From Acidovorax sp. YS12 (GTDB lineage: Bacteria > Pseudomonadota > Gammaproteobacteria > Burkholderiales > Burkholderiaceae_C), in the NCBI GenBank assembly GCA_021496925.1, contig CP053915.1:2879501-2943500 (forward strand): a stretch of DNA of 64,000 nucleotides, given 5' to 3'. The notes under the pieces were generated by a model that saw nothing but the letters and a program-made list of their open reading frames with translations, did not search any database and was not told where the DNA came from. This document shows, one piece after another, positions 8,333 through 17,135 of this stretch. Positions within the stretch are counted from its first letter, which is position 1; each line of letters begins with the position of its first letter. Both the position numbers and the translations under genes were made by a program.

Positions 8333-9256
8333 ATGACCCAGCCCAGCACTCCCGCCCTGCACACCTCTGCCCTGACTTCGCTGCCCCTGCTGGCGCGCGG
8401 CAAGGTGCGCGACAACTACGCCGTGGGCGACGACCGCATCCTCATGGTGGCCAGCGACCGCCTCTCGGCCTTCGACGTCATCATGGGCGAGCCCATTCCC
8501 GGCAAGGGCGAACTGCTCACGCAGATGGCGCTGTTCTGGTTCGGCAAGCTCGGCCACATCTGCCCGAACCACCTCACGGGCGAGGCGCCCGAGAGCGTGG
8601 TCTCGCCCGCCGAGGCGCCGCAGGTGCGCGGCCGATCGATGCTGGTGCAGCGCCTCAAGCCCATCCTCGTCGAGGCCGTGGTGCGCGGCTACCTGGCCGG
8701 CAGCGGCTGGAAGGAGTACCAGGCCACGCAGTCGGTCTGCGGCGTGCCGCTGCCGCCGGGCCTGACGAACGCGGCCAAGCTGCCCGCGCCCATCTACACG
8801 CCCGCGGCCAAGGCCGAGATGGGCGACCACGACGAGAACATCACCTTCGAGCGCACGGTGGAGATGATCGGCCCCGACCTGGCCACGCGCATCCGCGACA
8901 TCTCCATCCGCCTGTACCAGGAGGCGGCGGACATCGCCCTGGCCAAGGGCATGATCATCGCCGACACCAAGTTCGAGTTCGGCCTGGCGCCCGACGGCAC
9001 GCTGGTGCTGATGGACGAGGTGCTCACGCCCGACAGCTCGCGCTACTGGCCCGTGGAAGGCTATGCCGACGCGCTGGCCCGGGGCGAAAACCCGCCGAGC
9101 TACGACAAGCAGTTCGTGCGCGACTGGCTGGAGCAGGCCAAGGTCAGCGGCAACAAGCCCTGGGACAAGACCGCCCCGGCACCGCGCCTGCCGCAGGACG
9201 TGATCGAGAAGACCGCCGCCAAATACCGCGAGGCCCTGCAGCGCCTGACGGCCTGA
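8333..9256 (+). CDS. purC: Phosphoribosylaminoimidazole-succinocarboxamide synthase
   Basis: SAICAR synthetase joins aspartate to CAIR with ATP in de novo purine synthesis. The 307-residue protein shows RGKVRDNYAVGDDRILMVAS near the N-terminus and the two family signatures: the ILVEAVVRGYLAGSGWKEY region, and IIADTKFEFGLAPDG with DEVLTPDSSRYWP. It is the long, monofunctional form typical of Proteobacteria and yeast. It is separated from purE and purK by two minus-strand genes. Confidence 0.97.
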   Translation: MTQPSTPALHTSALTSLPLLARGKVRDNYAVGDDRILMVASDRLSAFDVIMGEPIPGKGELLTQMALFWFGKLGHICPNHLTGEAPESVVSPAEAPQVRGRSMLVQRLKPILVEAVVRGYLAGSGWKEYQATQSVCGVPLPPGLTNAAKLPAPIYTPAAKAEMGDHDENITFERTVEMIGPDLATRIRDISIRLYQEAADIALAKGMIIADTKFEFGLAPDGTLVLMDEVLTPDSSRYWPVEGYADALARGENPPSYDKQFVRDWLEQAKVSGNKPWDKTAPAPRLPQDVIEKTAAKYREALQRLTA

Positions 9257-9262
9257 GCCCGT

Positions 9263-10090
9263 TCACTGCGGCAGCAGCGGCGGCGCCTCGATGTCGTCCA
9301 GCGACGGCTCGCCGCGCTCCTGCGCCGTGAAGCGCAGCAGCGGCTGGCCGTCTGCGTCGCGCAGCTCCAGCGCGCGGCCCTGCTGGTGGAAGGCGGCGAC
9401 GGCGGCCAGGCGCTCCAGGTAGGCCATTTCGCTGCCCCCGCCCGCCAGGCACAGCCGCAGCGACGCATCGAACCCCGACAGGCGCAGCGCGCCGCCCTGC
9501 TGCGCGTAGCTGGCGATGAAGCGGTTGCAGCCGCCCGAGCCGCTGGCGCGCGGCCCGCCGCGCTGCAGCACCAGGTGCGCCGCGCTCGCACCCGGCGCCG
9601 GCGCATCGACGGCTTCGCCGCCGACGATCTCCTCCAGCCGCCAGTAGGTCTGCTGCAGCGGCACGGCCGCCGCCACGGTGGCCGCCCCCTGGGGCGGCAG
9701 CGCCAGTTGCACATCCACATGGCGGAACGCAGGCTCCCACAGCACGGGATGCACGCCGGGCGTGTCCAGCAGCAGGCGGCCGCGCCAGCGCACCATGGCA
9801 CGTACCTCGTAGCGCCCTTGCGGCTGGATCTGCGCCTGGCGGTAGGGGATGCGCAGCAGGTACGGCAGCGGCCCGGCCGGGTCCACGCGCTGGCGGGCCA
9901 GCACAAGCGGCGGCGCGCCCTCGTCCGTCACGTCCACCAGCGCGGCCTCGAAATACGCATCGGGCGGCACGTACAGGCGCTCGCGCGAGAACACGGTGCC
10001 GGAGACCTGCGCGTCCGGCGCGGGCACCGTGCTGCAGCCCGCCAGCCACAGGGCGATCCCGGTGGCCCACGCCGCCCCGCGCCACCGCAC
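9263..10090 (-). CDS. Lipoprotein with YbaY-like and META/HslJ-like domains
   Basis: A GTG-start, 275-residue lipoprotein (signal ending WLAGCS). The first half (about residues 28-130) resembles YbaY: beta-rich, with PDAYFEAALVDVT and VLARQRVDPAG...LPYLLRIPY. The second half (about residues 145-260) resembles the META/HslJ domain: TYWRLEEIVGG, GSGGCNRFIASY and GFDASLRLC. META-domain proteins are linked to heat shock or antibiotic tolerance, but no enzymatic role is known. It follows the thioredoxin-TPR gene by 4 bp, suggesting a two-gene unit. The function is inferred only from fold-like motifs. Confidence 0.75.
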   Translation of the reverse strand: MRWRGAAWATGIALWLAGCSTVPAPDAQVSGTVFSRERLYVPPDAYFEAALVDVTDEGAPPLVLARQRVDPAGPLPYLLRIPYRQAQIQPQGRYEVRAMVRWRGRLLLDTPGVHPVLWEPAFRHVDVQLALPPQGAATVAAAVPLQQTYWRLEEIVGGEAVDAPAPGASAAHLVLQRGGPRASGSGGCNRFIASYAQQGGALRLSGFDASLRLCLAGGGSEMAYLERLAAVAAFHQQGRALELRDADGQPLLRFTAQERGEPSLDDIEAPPLLPQ

Positions 10091-10094
10091 GGGC

Positions 10095-11003
10095 TCAGCT
10101 CAGGACGACGCTGGACAGGCGGCGCCGGTACGTGGCCACGACCGGGTCTTCGGGCGGGATCTGGCCCTCGGCCACCTTGGGCTTGGGGGGCTCGATGATT
10201 TCGAGGACCGACACATAGGCCTTGCGCGCGGCCTCGTCGTTCCAGGCCTTGTCGCGCATGAGGATTTCGAGCAGCTCGTCCATCGCCTCGGTCCAGCGCT
10301 GCTGCGCCATGAGCCAGCGCGCGCGGCCAAAGCGCGCCTCGAAGTCGCGCTTGTTGGTGGCGATTTTTGCATCAAAATCGGCTCCAGCGCCCGCCCCAAG
10401 AGCGCCAGCAGCTACGAAATCAAGAGCATCCATCCAGTCCTTGAGCGCGCCCAGGCGGCGCGCGCCCGCAGCCTTGGCGATGACGGGCGCGAAGGCCACC
10501 TTGGCATCGTCCTCGCGGCCGAGCTGCAGCAGCAGCTTGACGTAGTCGAAGCGCGCCTCGTCGTTGGCCGGGTCGGTGGCCACGGCGTGCTGCAGGTGCT
10601 CCAGCGCGCCGGCGGTGTCGCCCTCGGCCAGGGCATCCAGCGCCTCGGACTCGGCCTCGTCGGCCTCCACTTCCTCGGCGCTGGGCAGGTGCTTGTCGAG
10701 GAATTCGCGCACCTGGCCCTCGGGCAGCGCGCCCATGAAGCCGTCCACGGGCTGGCCGTTCATCAGCAGCACGCAGGTGGGAATGCTGCGGATGCCGAAC
10801 ATGGCCGCGAGCTGCTGCTCCTGGTCGGAATCGATCTTGACCAGCTTGAAGCGGCCGGCGTAGGCCACCTCCAGCTTTTCCAGCACGGGGCCCAGCGTCT
10901 TGCACGGGCCGCACCAGGGCGCCCAGAAGTCCACCAGCACGGGCACCTGCATGGAAGCGGCGATGACTTCGGCTTCAAAGTTCTGGACGGTTACGTCGAT
11001 CAT
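10095..11003 (-). CDS. Thioredoxin-TPR protein, CnoX/YbbN-like
   Basis: An N-terminal thioredoxin domain (residues 1-110) with an intact WCGPC active site (Cys31, Cys34) and the cis-Pro motif SIPTCVLL is joined to a TPR-type helical C-terminus. This is the arrangement of CnoX/YbbN, a holdase that cooperates with chaperones under oxidative stress. E. coli CnoX has lost the active cysteines, so this copy may retain redox activity. The start ATG at 11003 has AGAGGA upstream. Residues about 192-211 (FVAAGALGAGAGADFDAK) are encoded by a dispersed repeat inserted in frame within the TPR region. It is divergent from purE. Confidence 0.88.
   Translation of the reverse strand: MIDVTVQNFEAEVIAASMQVPVLVDFWAPWCGPCKTLGPVLEKLEVAYAGRFKLVKIDSDQEQQLAAMFGIRSIPTCVLLMNGQPVDGFMGALPEGQVREFLDKHLPSAEEVEADEAESEALDALAEGDTAGALEHLQHAVATDPANDEARFDYVKLLLQLGREDDAKVAFAPVIAKAAGARRLGALKDWMDALDFVAAGALGAGAGADFDAKIATNKRDFEARFGRARWLMAQQRWTEAMDELLEILMRDKAWNDEAARKAYVSVLEIIEPPKPKVAEGQIPPEDPVVATYRRRLSSVVLS
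10371..10427 (+). repeat. Dispersed repeat copy B, in frame in the thioredoxin-TPR gene
   Basis: The core reads CGGCTCCAGCGCCCG, AAGAGCGCCAGCAGCT and the GCT-N11-AGC end (gctacgaaatcaagagc). It is antisense to the host gene, contains no stop in the host frame and adds a Gly/Ala-rich stretch. The local AT-rich flanks (cgatttttgcatcaaaatc) stand out from the GC-rich host gene. Confidence 0.75.
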
Positions 11004-11102
11004 GGGGGGGATCCTCTGCAAAGCATGGCGCCGGGGCGGCGCAAAAGTAAAATCGGGGGTTCCACTCAAGGCGCCGCGCCCGCGCGCGGCGCCGCACAGC
11101 AC

Positions 11103-11597
11103 ATGAAACCCATACAGATCGGCGTGGTCATGGGCTCCAGCAGCGACTGGGACACCATGCAGCACGCAGTAGAGATTCTCCGGCAATTCGGCATCGCCCA
11201 CGAAGCGCGGGTGGTCTCGGCCCACCGCATGCCCGACGACATGTTCGCCTACGCCGAGAGCGCCGCGCCGCGCGGGCTCAAGGCCATCATCGCCGGTGCG
11301 GGCGGCGCCGCCCACCTGCCCGGCATGATCGCCGCCAAGACCCCCGTGCCGGTGCTCGGCGTGCCGGTGGCCAGCCGCCACCTGCAGGGCGTGGATTCGC
11401 TGCACAGCATCGTGCAGATGCCCAAGGGCATTCCGGTGGCCACCTTCGCCATCGGCCAGGCCGGCGCGGCCAACGCGGCGCTGTTCGCCGTGGCGCTGCT
11501 GGCGAACGAAGACCCGGCGCTGCGCCAGCAGCTCGAAGCCTTCCGCGCCGCACAGACCGAGGCCGCGCGCGCCATGGCGCTGCCGCCCGCCGCATGA
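11103..11597 (+). CDS. purE: 5-(carboxyamino)imidazole ribonucleotide mutase
   Basis: Class I PurE converts N5-CAIR to CAIR in purine synthesis. The 164-residue protein has the active-site loop GVVMGSSSDWDTM, the SAHRMPD motif with the catalytic His, and the GAGGAAHLPGM loop. The ATG at 11103 matches the family N-terminus. Its stop overlaps the purK start as ATGA (11594-11597), so the two are translationally coupled. Confidence 0.97.
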   Translation: MKPIQIGVVMGSSSDWDTMQHAVEILRQFGIAHEARVVSAHRMPDDMFAYAESAAPRGLKAIIAGAGGAAHLPGMIAAKTPVPVLGVPVASRHLQGVDSLHSIVQMPKGIPVATFAIGQAGAANAALFAVALLANEDPALRQQLEAFRAAQTEAARAMALPPAA

Positions 11598-12766
11598 GCG
11601 CGCACCCCGTCCACCTGCTGCCGCCCGGCGCCACGCTGGGCGTGCTCGGCGGCGGCCAGCTCGGGCGCATGTTCGCGCACGCCGCGCAGGCCATGGGCTA
11701 CTTCACCGCCGTGCTCGACGCCGACGCCGACAGCCCGGCCGGGCGCATCAGCCACCACCACATCCGCAGCGCCTACGACGACCCGGACGGCCTGGCGCAA
11801 CTCGCCGGCCTGTGCGACGCGGTGACCACCGAGTTCGAGAACGTGCCCGCCGTGGCCCTGGCCGCGCTGGCCGGGCAGTGCCCCGTGGCGCCGGCCGCGC
11901 GCGCCGTGGCCGTGGCGCAGGACCGCGCGCAGGAGAAGGCGCACTTCGTCGCCTGCGGCGTGCCGTGCGCGCCGCATGCGGTCATCGAGACGGCCGAACA
12001 GCTCGCCGCCGTGCCCGCCGGCCTGCTGCCCGGCATCCTGAAGACCGCCCGCCTGGGCTACGACGGCAAGGGCCAGGTGCGCGTGCAGACCGCCACCGAG
12101 CTGGCCGCCGCCTGGGCGCAGCTCGGCCGCGTGCCCTGCGTGCTGGAGCAGATGCTGCCGCTGGCCTTCGAGTGCTCGGTGATCGTGGCGCGCGCGCACG
12201 ACGGCGCCACGGTGCACCTGCCGGTGCAGCGCAACCTGCACCGCGACGGCATTCTCGCCGTCACCGAGGTTTATGAAGGAAATGTGCCTCCAGCCCTTGC
12301 CAGACAAGCGGTGGAAGCTGCGATTTCCATAGCAAACGGCCTGCAGTACGTGGGCGTGCTGTGCGTAGAGTTCTTCGCGCTGCAGGACGGCCGCCTGGTG
12401 GTCAACGAAATCGCCCCGCGCCCGCACAACAGCGGCCACTACAGCCAGAACGCCTGCGACGTGTCGCAGTTCGAGCTGCAGGTGCGCACCCTGGCCGGCC
12501 TGCCGCTGGTGCAGCCGCGCCTGCACAGCGCCGCCGTCATGCTCAACCTGCTGGGCGACCTATGGTTCACGCGCGGCGACAGCGCGCAAACCCCGCCCTG
12601 GGAGGCCGTGCTGCGGCTGCCCGGCGCGCACCTGCACCTGTACGGCAAGAGCGCTGCCAAGCACGGGCGCAAGATGGGCCACCTGAACGTCACTGCCGCC
12701 ACGCCCGAGGCGGCGCGCGCCACGGCGCTGCAGGCCGCCGCGCTGCTGGGCATCGCGCCATTCTGA
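11594..12766 (+). CDS. purK: N5-carboxyaminoimidazole ribonucleotide synthase
   Basis: PurK is an ATP-grasp enzyme making N5-CAIR from AIR, ATP and bicarbonate for PurE. The 390-residue protein shows the N-terminal GVLGGGQLGRMF, the ATP-grasp motif LKTARLGYDGKGQ, and the catalytic region VLCVEFFALQDGRLVVNEIA followed by RPHNSGHYS. Residues about 227-247 (YEGNVPPALARQAVEAAISI) are encoded by a segment matching the dispersed repeat. This segment occupies a place where PurK normally has sequence of about the same length, so it may be a replacement rather than an addition. tsaC follows after 2 bp. Confidence 0.96.
   Translation: MSAHPVHLLPPGATLGVLGGGQLGRMFAHAAQAMGYFTAVLDADADSPAGRISHHHIRSAYDDPDGLAQLAGLCDAVTTEFENVPAVALAALAGQCPVAPAARAVAVAQDRAQEKAHFVACGVPCAPHAVIETAEQLAAVPAGLLPGILKTARLGYDGKGQVRVQTATELAAAWAQLGRVPCVLEQMLPLAFECSVIVARAHDGATVHLPVQRNLHRDGILAVTEVYEGNVPPALARQAVEAAISIANGLQYVGVLCVEFFALQDGRLVVNEIAPRPHNSGHYSQNACDVSQFELQVRTLAGLPLVQPRLHSAAVMLNLLGDLWFTRGDSAQTPPWEAVLRLPGAHLHLYGKSAAKHGRKMGHLNVTAATPEAARATALQAAALLGIAPF
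12273..12334 (+). repeat. Dispersed repeat copy C, in frame in purK
   Basis: The core reads CTCCAGCCCTTGCCAG, ACAAGCGGTGGAAGCT, followed by GCT-N11-AGC (gctgcgatttccatagc). It is sense to purK. The AT-rich flanks (ttatgaaggaaat, atttccat) contrast with the GC-rich codons on either side, which argues for insertion rather than chance. Confidence 0.65.
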
Positions 12767-12768
12767 CC

Positions 12769-13758
12769 ATGGTGCTCGACGGCCAGCAAGGCGCCTCCAT
12801 CACCGCCGCGGCCCAGGCGCTGCGCGCGGGCCAGCTCGTGGGCCTTCCCACGGAGACGGTCTATGGCCTGGCGGCCGATGCCGACAACGACCAGGCCGTG
12901 GCGCAGGTCTTCGCCACCAAGGGCCGCCCGGCGGACCACCCGCTGATCGTGCACGTGGCCGACGCCAGCGGCGTCGATCACTTCGCCAGCGCGGTGCCCG
13001 CCTTTGCCCAGGCGCTGGTGCAGGCCTTCTGGCCCGGCCCGCTCACGCTGATCCTGCCGCGCCGCCCCGGCCATGGCGCCGCCGCCGCCGGGCAGCAGGA
13101 CAGCATCGGCCTGCGCTGCCCGGCCCACCCCGTCGCCCAGGCGCTGCTGCGCGCCTGCCTGGCCGAAGGGGTGCGCGGCGTGGCCGCGCCCAGCGCCAAC
13201 CGCTTCGGCCGCGTGAGCCCGACCACCGCGGCGCATGTGCAGGGCGAGTTCGGCGACGGCCTGCTGGTGCTCGACGGCGGCGCCTGCGCCGTGGGGATCG
13301 AATCGACCATCATCGACTGCACGCGCGGCGTGCCCGTGCTGCTGCGCCCCGGCGCCATCACGCGGGCGCAGATCGCGGCCGCCTGCGGCATCGCACCGCT
13401 CTCGAAAGAGGCGCTGCCCGCGCACACGCCGCGCGCCTCGGGCACGCTGGAGGCGCACTACGCGCCGAACGCCAAGGTGCGCCTGATGGATGCCAAGGCG
13501 CTGCAGGCCGGCCTGGATCTGCTGGGCGCCGACGCCGCCCACCTGGCCGTGTACGCCCGCACGCCGTTGCGCGCGCCCTCGCCCCAGGTGCTGCTGCGCC
13601 GCATGCCGCAGGACGCGGAGGCGGCAGCCCAGGAGCTGTTCGCCGCGCTGCGCGCCTTCGACGACGCGGGCGCGCGCCTGGTCTGGATCGAACTGCCGCC
13701 CGCCACCCCGGAATGGGAAGGCGTGCGCGACCGGTTGCAGCGCGCCGCGGCGGCCTGA
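12769..13758 (+). CDS. tsaC: L-threonylcarbamoyladenylate synthase (Sua5/YrdC family, long form)
   Basis: It makes threonylcarbamoyl-AMP from Thr, bicarbonate and ATP, the first step of tRNA t6A37 modification. The 329-residue product has the YrdC core (residues about 10-195) with PTETVYGLAADA, KGRPADHPLIVH, WPGPLTLILP, SIGLRCPAH and APSANRFGRVSPTTA. A C-terminal Sua5 domain follows after ASGTLEAHYAP. It starts 2 bp after purK. TsaB, the partner-complex subunit of the same pathway, is encoded 5 kb away in this window. Confidence 0.94.
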   Translation: MVLDGQQGASITAAAQALRAGQLVGLPTETVYGLAADADNDQAVAQVFATKGRPADHPLIVHVADASGVDHFASAVPAFAQALVQAFWPGPLTLILPRRPGHGAAAAGQQDSIGLRCPAHPVAQALLRACLAEGVRGVAAPSANRFGRVSPTTAAHVQGEFGDGLLVLDGGACAVGIESTIIDCTRGVPVLLRPGAITRAQIAAACGIAPLSKEALPAHTPRASGTLEAHYAPNAKVRLMDAKALQAGLDLLGADAAHLAVYARTPLRAPSPQVLLRRMPQDAEAAAQELFAALRAFDDAGARLVWIELPPATPEWEGVRDRLQRAAAA

Positions 13759-13803
13759 CGCCGCTTGACGTATACACTTTCGCCCACTTTTTTGGAGAAA
13801 TTC

Positions 13804-14766
13804 ATGGCTTCTCATTGGATGCGCCGCAGCCTTCTGGCCGCCGCCTGTGCTTCGGCCGCGCTGCTCGCGGCCTGCGGTTCCAGCACCGTCGATTCCGCCA
13901 TCTCGCCGCAGCGCGCCGTGGTCTTCGGCGACGCCGTGAACGACGTGGGCCAGAAGGGCTCCGCCTACACCGTCAACGTCACCGACGGCAGCCGCTTCAA
14001 CTGGACGGCGCAGTTCGCCTCGTACTGGAGCCTGCCCGTCACCCCGGCGTCCAAGGGCGGCAGCAACTACGCCCAGGGCAACGCACGCATCGGCGCCAAG
14101 CCCGATGCCGCGGGCGACGCCAGCACGCCCACCATCACCGAGCAGGTCACCAGCTTCCTGGCTGCCAACAAGACCTTCGGCGCCCAGGACATCGTGCTCA
14201 TCAATGGCGGCATCAGCGACCTCATCGCCGGCATGGCCCAGGTCAATGCCGGCCAGCTTACGGCCGACGCCTACCGCGCCCAGGCGCGCCAGTGGGGCGT
14301 GGATCTGGCGGCGCAGGTGCGCCGCATCACCGAAGCGGGCGGCAGCCACGTGGTGCTGGCCGGCGTGTACGACCTGAGCCGCACCCCCTGGGCCGCGGCC
14401 ATCGCGCAGCAGGCGCTGCTCAAGGACGTGAGCCGCGCCTTCAACACCGGCCTGGAAATCTCCCTGACCGACCTGGGCAACAAGGTGCAGTACGTGGATC
14501 TGGAGTACTACGTCAACCTGTACACCGACACGCCGGCCAGCTTCGCCTTCGACAACGCCACGCAGGCCGTGTGCACCTCGGTGGACGCGGGCAACGGCAT
14601 CGGCACGGGCGCGGGCCAGATCAACTCGGCGCTGTGCACCCCGTCCACCGTGCTGCCCGGCGCCAACGTGGACCGCTACGTGTTCGCCGACAACGTGTAC
14701 CTTACGCCCTCGGCGCACCGCCAGTTCGGCACCTACGCCGTGGACAAGGTGCGCCTGCGCTGGTAA
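13804..14766 (+). CDS. SGNH/GDSL-fold lipoprotein with degenerate active site
   Basis: A 320-residue secreted lipoprotein (signal ending LLAAC, Cys24; start ATG 13804 with GGAGA upstream). Its layout matches GDSL esterases of the autotransporter-passenger type: block I VVFGDAVNDVG, block II GGSNYAQGNARIG, block III INGGISDL and block V FADNVYLTPSAH. All the usual catalytic positions look changed: the GDS serine is Ala44, the GxND Asn is Ser138, and the DxxH His is Tyr299 (a later His305 remains). I infer a non-catalytic binding or structural protein, or a divergent enzyme. There is no beta-barrel domain. It ends at a strong bidirectional terminator. Confidence 0.8.
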   Translation: MASHWMRRSLLAAACASAALLAACGSSTVDSAISPQRAVVFGDAVNDVGQKGSAYTVNVTDGSRFNWTAQFASYWSLPVTPASKGGSNYAQGNARIGAKPDAAGDASTPTITEQVTSFLAANKTFGAQDIVLINGGISDLIAGMAQVNAGQLTADAYRAQARQWGVDLAAQVRRITEAGGSHVVLAGVYDLSRTPWAAAIAQQALLKDVSRAFNTGLEISLTDLGNKVQYVDLEYYVNLYTDTPASFAFDNATQAVCTSVDAGNGIGTGAGQINSALCTPSTVLPGANVDRYVFADNVYLTPSAHRQFGTYAVDKVRLRW

Positions 14767-14778
14767 CTGCCGGCCCCG

Positions 14779-14817
14779 CAATGAAAAAGCCGACCCTCGG
14801 GTCGGCTTTTTCATTGC
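14779..14817. terminator. Bidirectional intrinsic terminator
   Basis: A near-perfect palindrome: A-run, GCCGACCC, short loop, GGGTCGGC, T-run. It sits between the convergent SGNH lipoprotein gene and ompW, with A/T tracts on both sides to serve both strands. Confidence 0.93.
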
Positions 14818-14830
14818 AGCCTGCGCTGAT

Positions 14831-15526
14831 TCAGAAGGTGTAGCCCGCCGCGATCGTCAGCACCGTGGGGCGGAAGCGGATGTCCATCGAGCGCGCCACG
14901 CCCGCCGTGGTGGCCGTGATGACCGACTTGACATGGGCCGTGGCAATGGCCCCGGTGACCGACCAGCGCTCGTTGATGCGGTAGCTCACGCCCACCTGCG
15001 CGGCCAGCCCCCAGGAATCCTTCATGCGGATATCCGTGGGGCCGCCCTGGAAGGCATTGCCCACGGCGGTGGAGGTGCGCTTGTCGAACTTGGTGTAGTT
15101 CACGCCCACGCCGACGAAGGGCCGCCACTGGCTGTTGGCATCGCCGAACTTGTAGTTGAAGAACAGCGTCGGGGCGATCTGGCGCACCTCGGCCAGGGTG
15201 CGGCCGTCGAAAGCGACGATGTGGGGCGGCAGGCGCGCAGCGATCTGCGCATTCACGTCGTGCGTAGGCGGGGAGCCCAGGGCCAGTTCCAATTCCATGT
15301 GCGGGTCGAGCGCGTACGCCACCGACAGGAACAGCGTGGCCTTGTCGGCCACTTCGACGCTGATGCCGGACGGGGCGGCCGGCAGCATGGGGCCCACGGC
15401 ATCGGAGGCCGAGGAATGGGGCGCGATGTGCGTGAGCCCGCCGCGCACGGTCCACTGCGCCGAGGCCGTGCCGCACAGCGCCAGCAGGGTTGCCGCTGCC
15501 GCGGCCTGGGGGATGAAACGTTGCAT
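14831..15526 (-). CDS. ompW: OmpW family outer membrane protein
   Basis: A 231-residue protein with a signal peptide ending near TASAQ, predicted to form the eight-stranded OmpW barrel. Family features include WTVRGGLTHIAP at the mature N-terminus, TLFFNYKFGDA, WRPFVGVGVNYTKF, the WGLAAQVGVSYRINERW strand pair and a terminal aromatic (AAGYTF). OmpW proteins pass small hydrophobic compounds. It lies downstream of a lipase-like lipoprotein gene by 30 bp in transcription order, which could suit handling of lipophilic substrates. Confidence 0.92.
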   Translation of the reverse strand: MQRFIPQAAAAATLLALCGTASAQWTVRGGLTHIAPHSSASDAVGPMLPAAPSGISVEVADKATLFLSVAYALDPHMELELALGSPPTHDVNAQIAARLPPHIVAFDGRTLAEVRQIAPTLFFNYKFGDANSQWRPFVGVGVNYTKFDKRTSTAVGNAFQGGPTDIRMKDSWGLAAQVGVSYRINERWSVTGAIATAHVKSVITATTAGVARSMDIRFRPTVLTIAAGYTF

Positions 15527-15556
15527 GTCGTGTACTCCTTCGATGGGCGCGGGCGC

Positions 15557-17113
15557 TCAGCCGCCCGATGCCAGCACCTGCTGGAAGAAGCCGCGCGCGG
15601 CGGCGCTGCAGAACGGCGGTACCAGGCTGCCGTGGTAGGCCTGCAGCACGGCGCTGGCACCGCCCTGCGCCGCCTTGGCCTTGGCCTGGGCAAAGCCCAG
15701 CTTGGCGGCGGCGAAGGGGTCGGCTGCGCCGGTGGGGCTGGAGTCCACGTCGAGCACCGTGACCAGCCCGGCCGGCGGCGCCAGGGGCGACGGTGCCGTC
15801 CACAGCTGCTGCATGACCTGGGTGTTGACCTTGTAGAACACCGTCGGGTCGGCATTGCCGCCGCACAGCAGCACGGGGCGCCGGGGCGTCCAGTTGCGCA
15901 GGTCGTTGGCCTTCAGCGCCTTGCGCATCGGGTGCTGGGGCGCGGCCGCCGCGGCGCCGGTGGTGGGGCTGGGCACGGCGCCGTCGGGGTTGGCAATGGC
16001 GTCCTGCAGGTAGGCCAGTCGCGTGGCGTTGTTGATCAGGTTGCCGGTGCCGAAACCCAGCGCGAACAGGGGCGCCAGCTCGGGCGGCTGCGTGGGCGGC
16101 GTGATGGTGGCGAACATCGGCGCGGGCGGCGTGCTGCTGAACAGCGCCGTCTGCGGCAGCTTGCCTTGCTGCATCAGCGTGGCCAGCGGCGTGGCCGAGG
16201 GCAGCAGGGTCTCGATGCCGCTGGCGTAGCTGGCCTCGAACACGTCGGACGTCTGGCGATAGAGATTGCCGTAGGCCTTCTGGTAGCTCACGGTGAGCAT
16301 CGGCATGAACAGGGTGGCGCCCAGGTTCACGTTGCCGTAGAACACGGCATCACCGAGCGCGCCCAGGGCATACGGCCCGGACATCGGCGCCGCCGCCGTG
16401 ACCGGCAGGCCCGCAGCCTGCATGGCCCGGTGCGTGGCCATGGCCACGTGGCCGCCCTGCGAATAGCCGGTCACCAGCAGCTTGCCGGCGTCGGCGCGGC
16501 CCAGGCGCGGCAACGCCTTGCGCGCGGCGGTGAGCGCGTCGATCATTTCCTTCGATTGCTGGTCGGCATTCAGGTACGGGTGGTAGCCCAGGCGCGACAC
16601 GTCGTAGCCCGCGTAGTTCGGCGCCACCACGATGAAGCCCTGCGCCGCGTACATGGCGCCCAGCAGCAGCCCCTCGGACGCGCCGGGGCGCGTGGTGTCG
16701 GTGATGTCGGCGATGTTGTAGGCGCGGTTGGCATCCGTGCCGTGGGCATACAGCACCACGGGGCGGGCGCCCTTGCAGGCGGCGGCGTCGCCCGTGGGCA
16801 CCATCAGCGCGCCGGAGGCGTTCGTGCCTTCGCCCGCGCCACCCACGGTGCCGTACTCGATGTAGTGGAAGTCCACGCCGCACTGGGGCGTGCCCGCCAC
16901 GGCCAGCAGGCCCTTGCCGGTTTCGCTCTCGGACAGACGGTCCTTGAATTCCGCGGCCCCCAGCGACGTCACGCGCAGGGGCGGGTTGTGCACCAGCGAG
17001 CCGCGCGCGCCGCTCGTGTCGGTTTCGGTGCTGCCGCCAGTGTCGGATCCACCGCCGCAGGCCGCCAGCAAGGCAGCAGCGCTGGCCACGGCCAGCCCAG
17101 TCCATCTGTTCAT
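15557..17113 (-). CDS. Secreted alpha/beta-hydrolase lipoprotein, lipase-like
   Basis: A 518-residue lipoprotein (signal ending LLAACGGG; ATG at 17113 with AGGAG upstream). The catalytic core shows VVLYAHGTD (oxyanion region), FIVVAPNYAGYD, and the nucleophile elbow GYSQGGHVA (serine about residue 220). Late Asp (GGNADPTVFY) and His (QAYHGSLVPPF) motifs could complete the triad. It resembles the secretory-lipase branch of alpha/beta hydrolases, so esterase or lipase activity at the outer membrane is likely, but the substrate is not predictable. A perfect 14-bp palindrome lies 23-36 bp upstream, suggesting control by a TetR-type regulator. Confidence 0.82.
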   Translation of the reverse strand: MNRWTGLAVASAAALLAACGGGSDTGGSTETDTSGARGSLVHNPPLRVTSLGAAEFKDRLSESETGKGLLAVAGTPQCGVDFHYIEYGTVGGAGEGTNASGALMVPTGDAAACKGARPVVLYAHGTDANRAYNIADITDTTRPGASEGLLLGAMYAAQGFIVVAPNYAGYDVSRLGYHPYLNADQQSKEMIDALTAARKALPRLGRADAGKLLVTGYSQGGHVAMATHRAMQAAGLPVTAAAPMSGPYALGALGDAVFYGNVNLGATLFMPMLTVSYQKAYGNLYRQTSDVFEASYASGIETLLPSATPLATLMQQGKLPQTALFSSTPPAPMFATITPPTQPPELAPLFALGFGTGNLINNATRLAYLQDAIANPDGAVPSPTTGAAAAAPQHPMRKALKANDLRNWTPRRPVLLCGGNADPTVFYKVNTQVMQQLWTAPSPLAPPAGLVTVLDVDSSPTGAADPFAAAKLGFAQAKAKAAQGGASAVLQAYHGSLVPPFCSAAARGFFQQVLASGG

Positions 17114-17135
17114 TGCAGTCTCCTTTGCTATAAAT

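Noticed and set aside
12439..14814. Long minus-strand frame opposite purK, tsaC and the SGNH lipoprotein
   Set aside because: Same reason: an antisense shadow with skewed composition and no recognisable motif; the plus-strand genes have clear families and starts.
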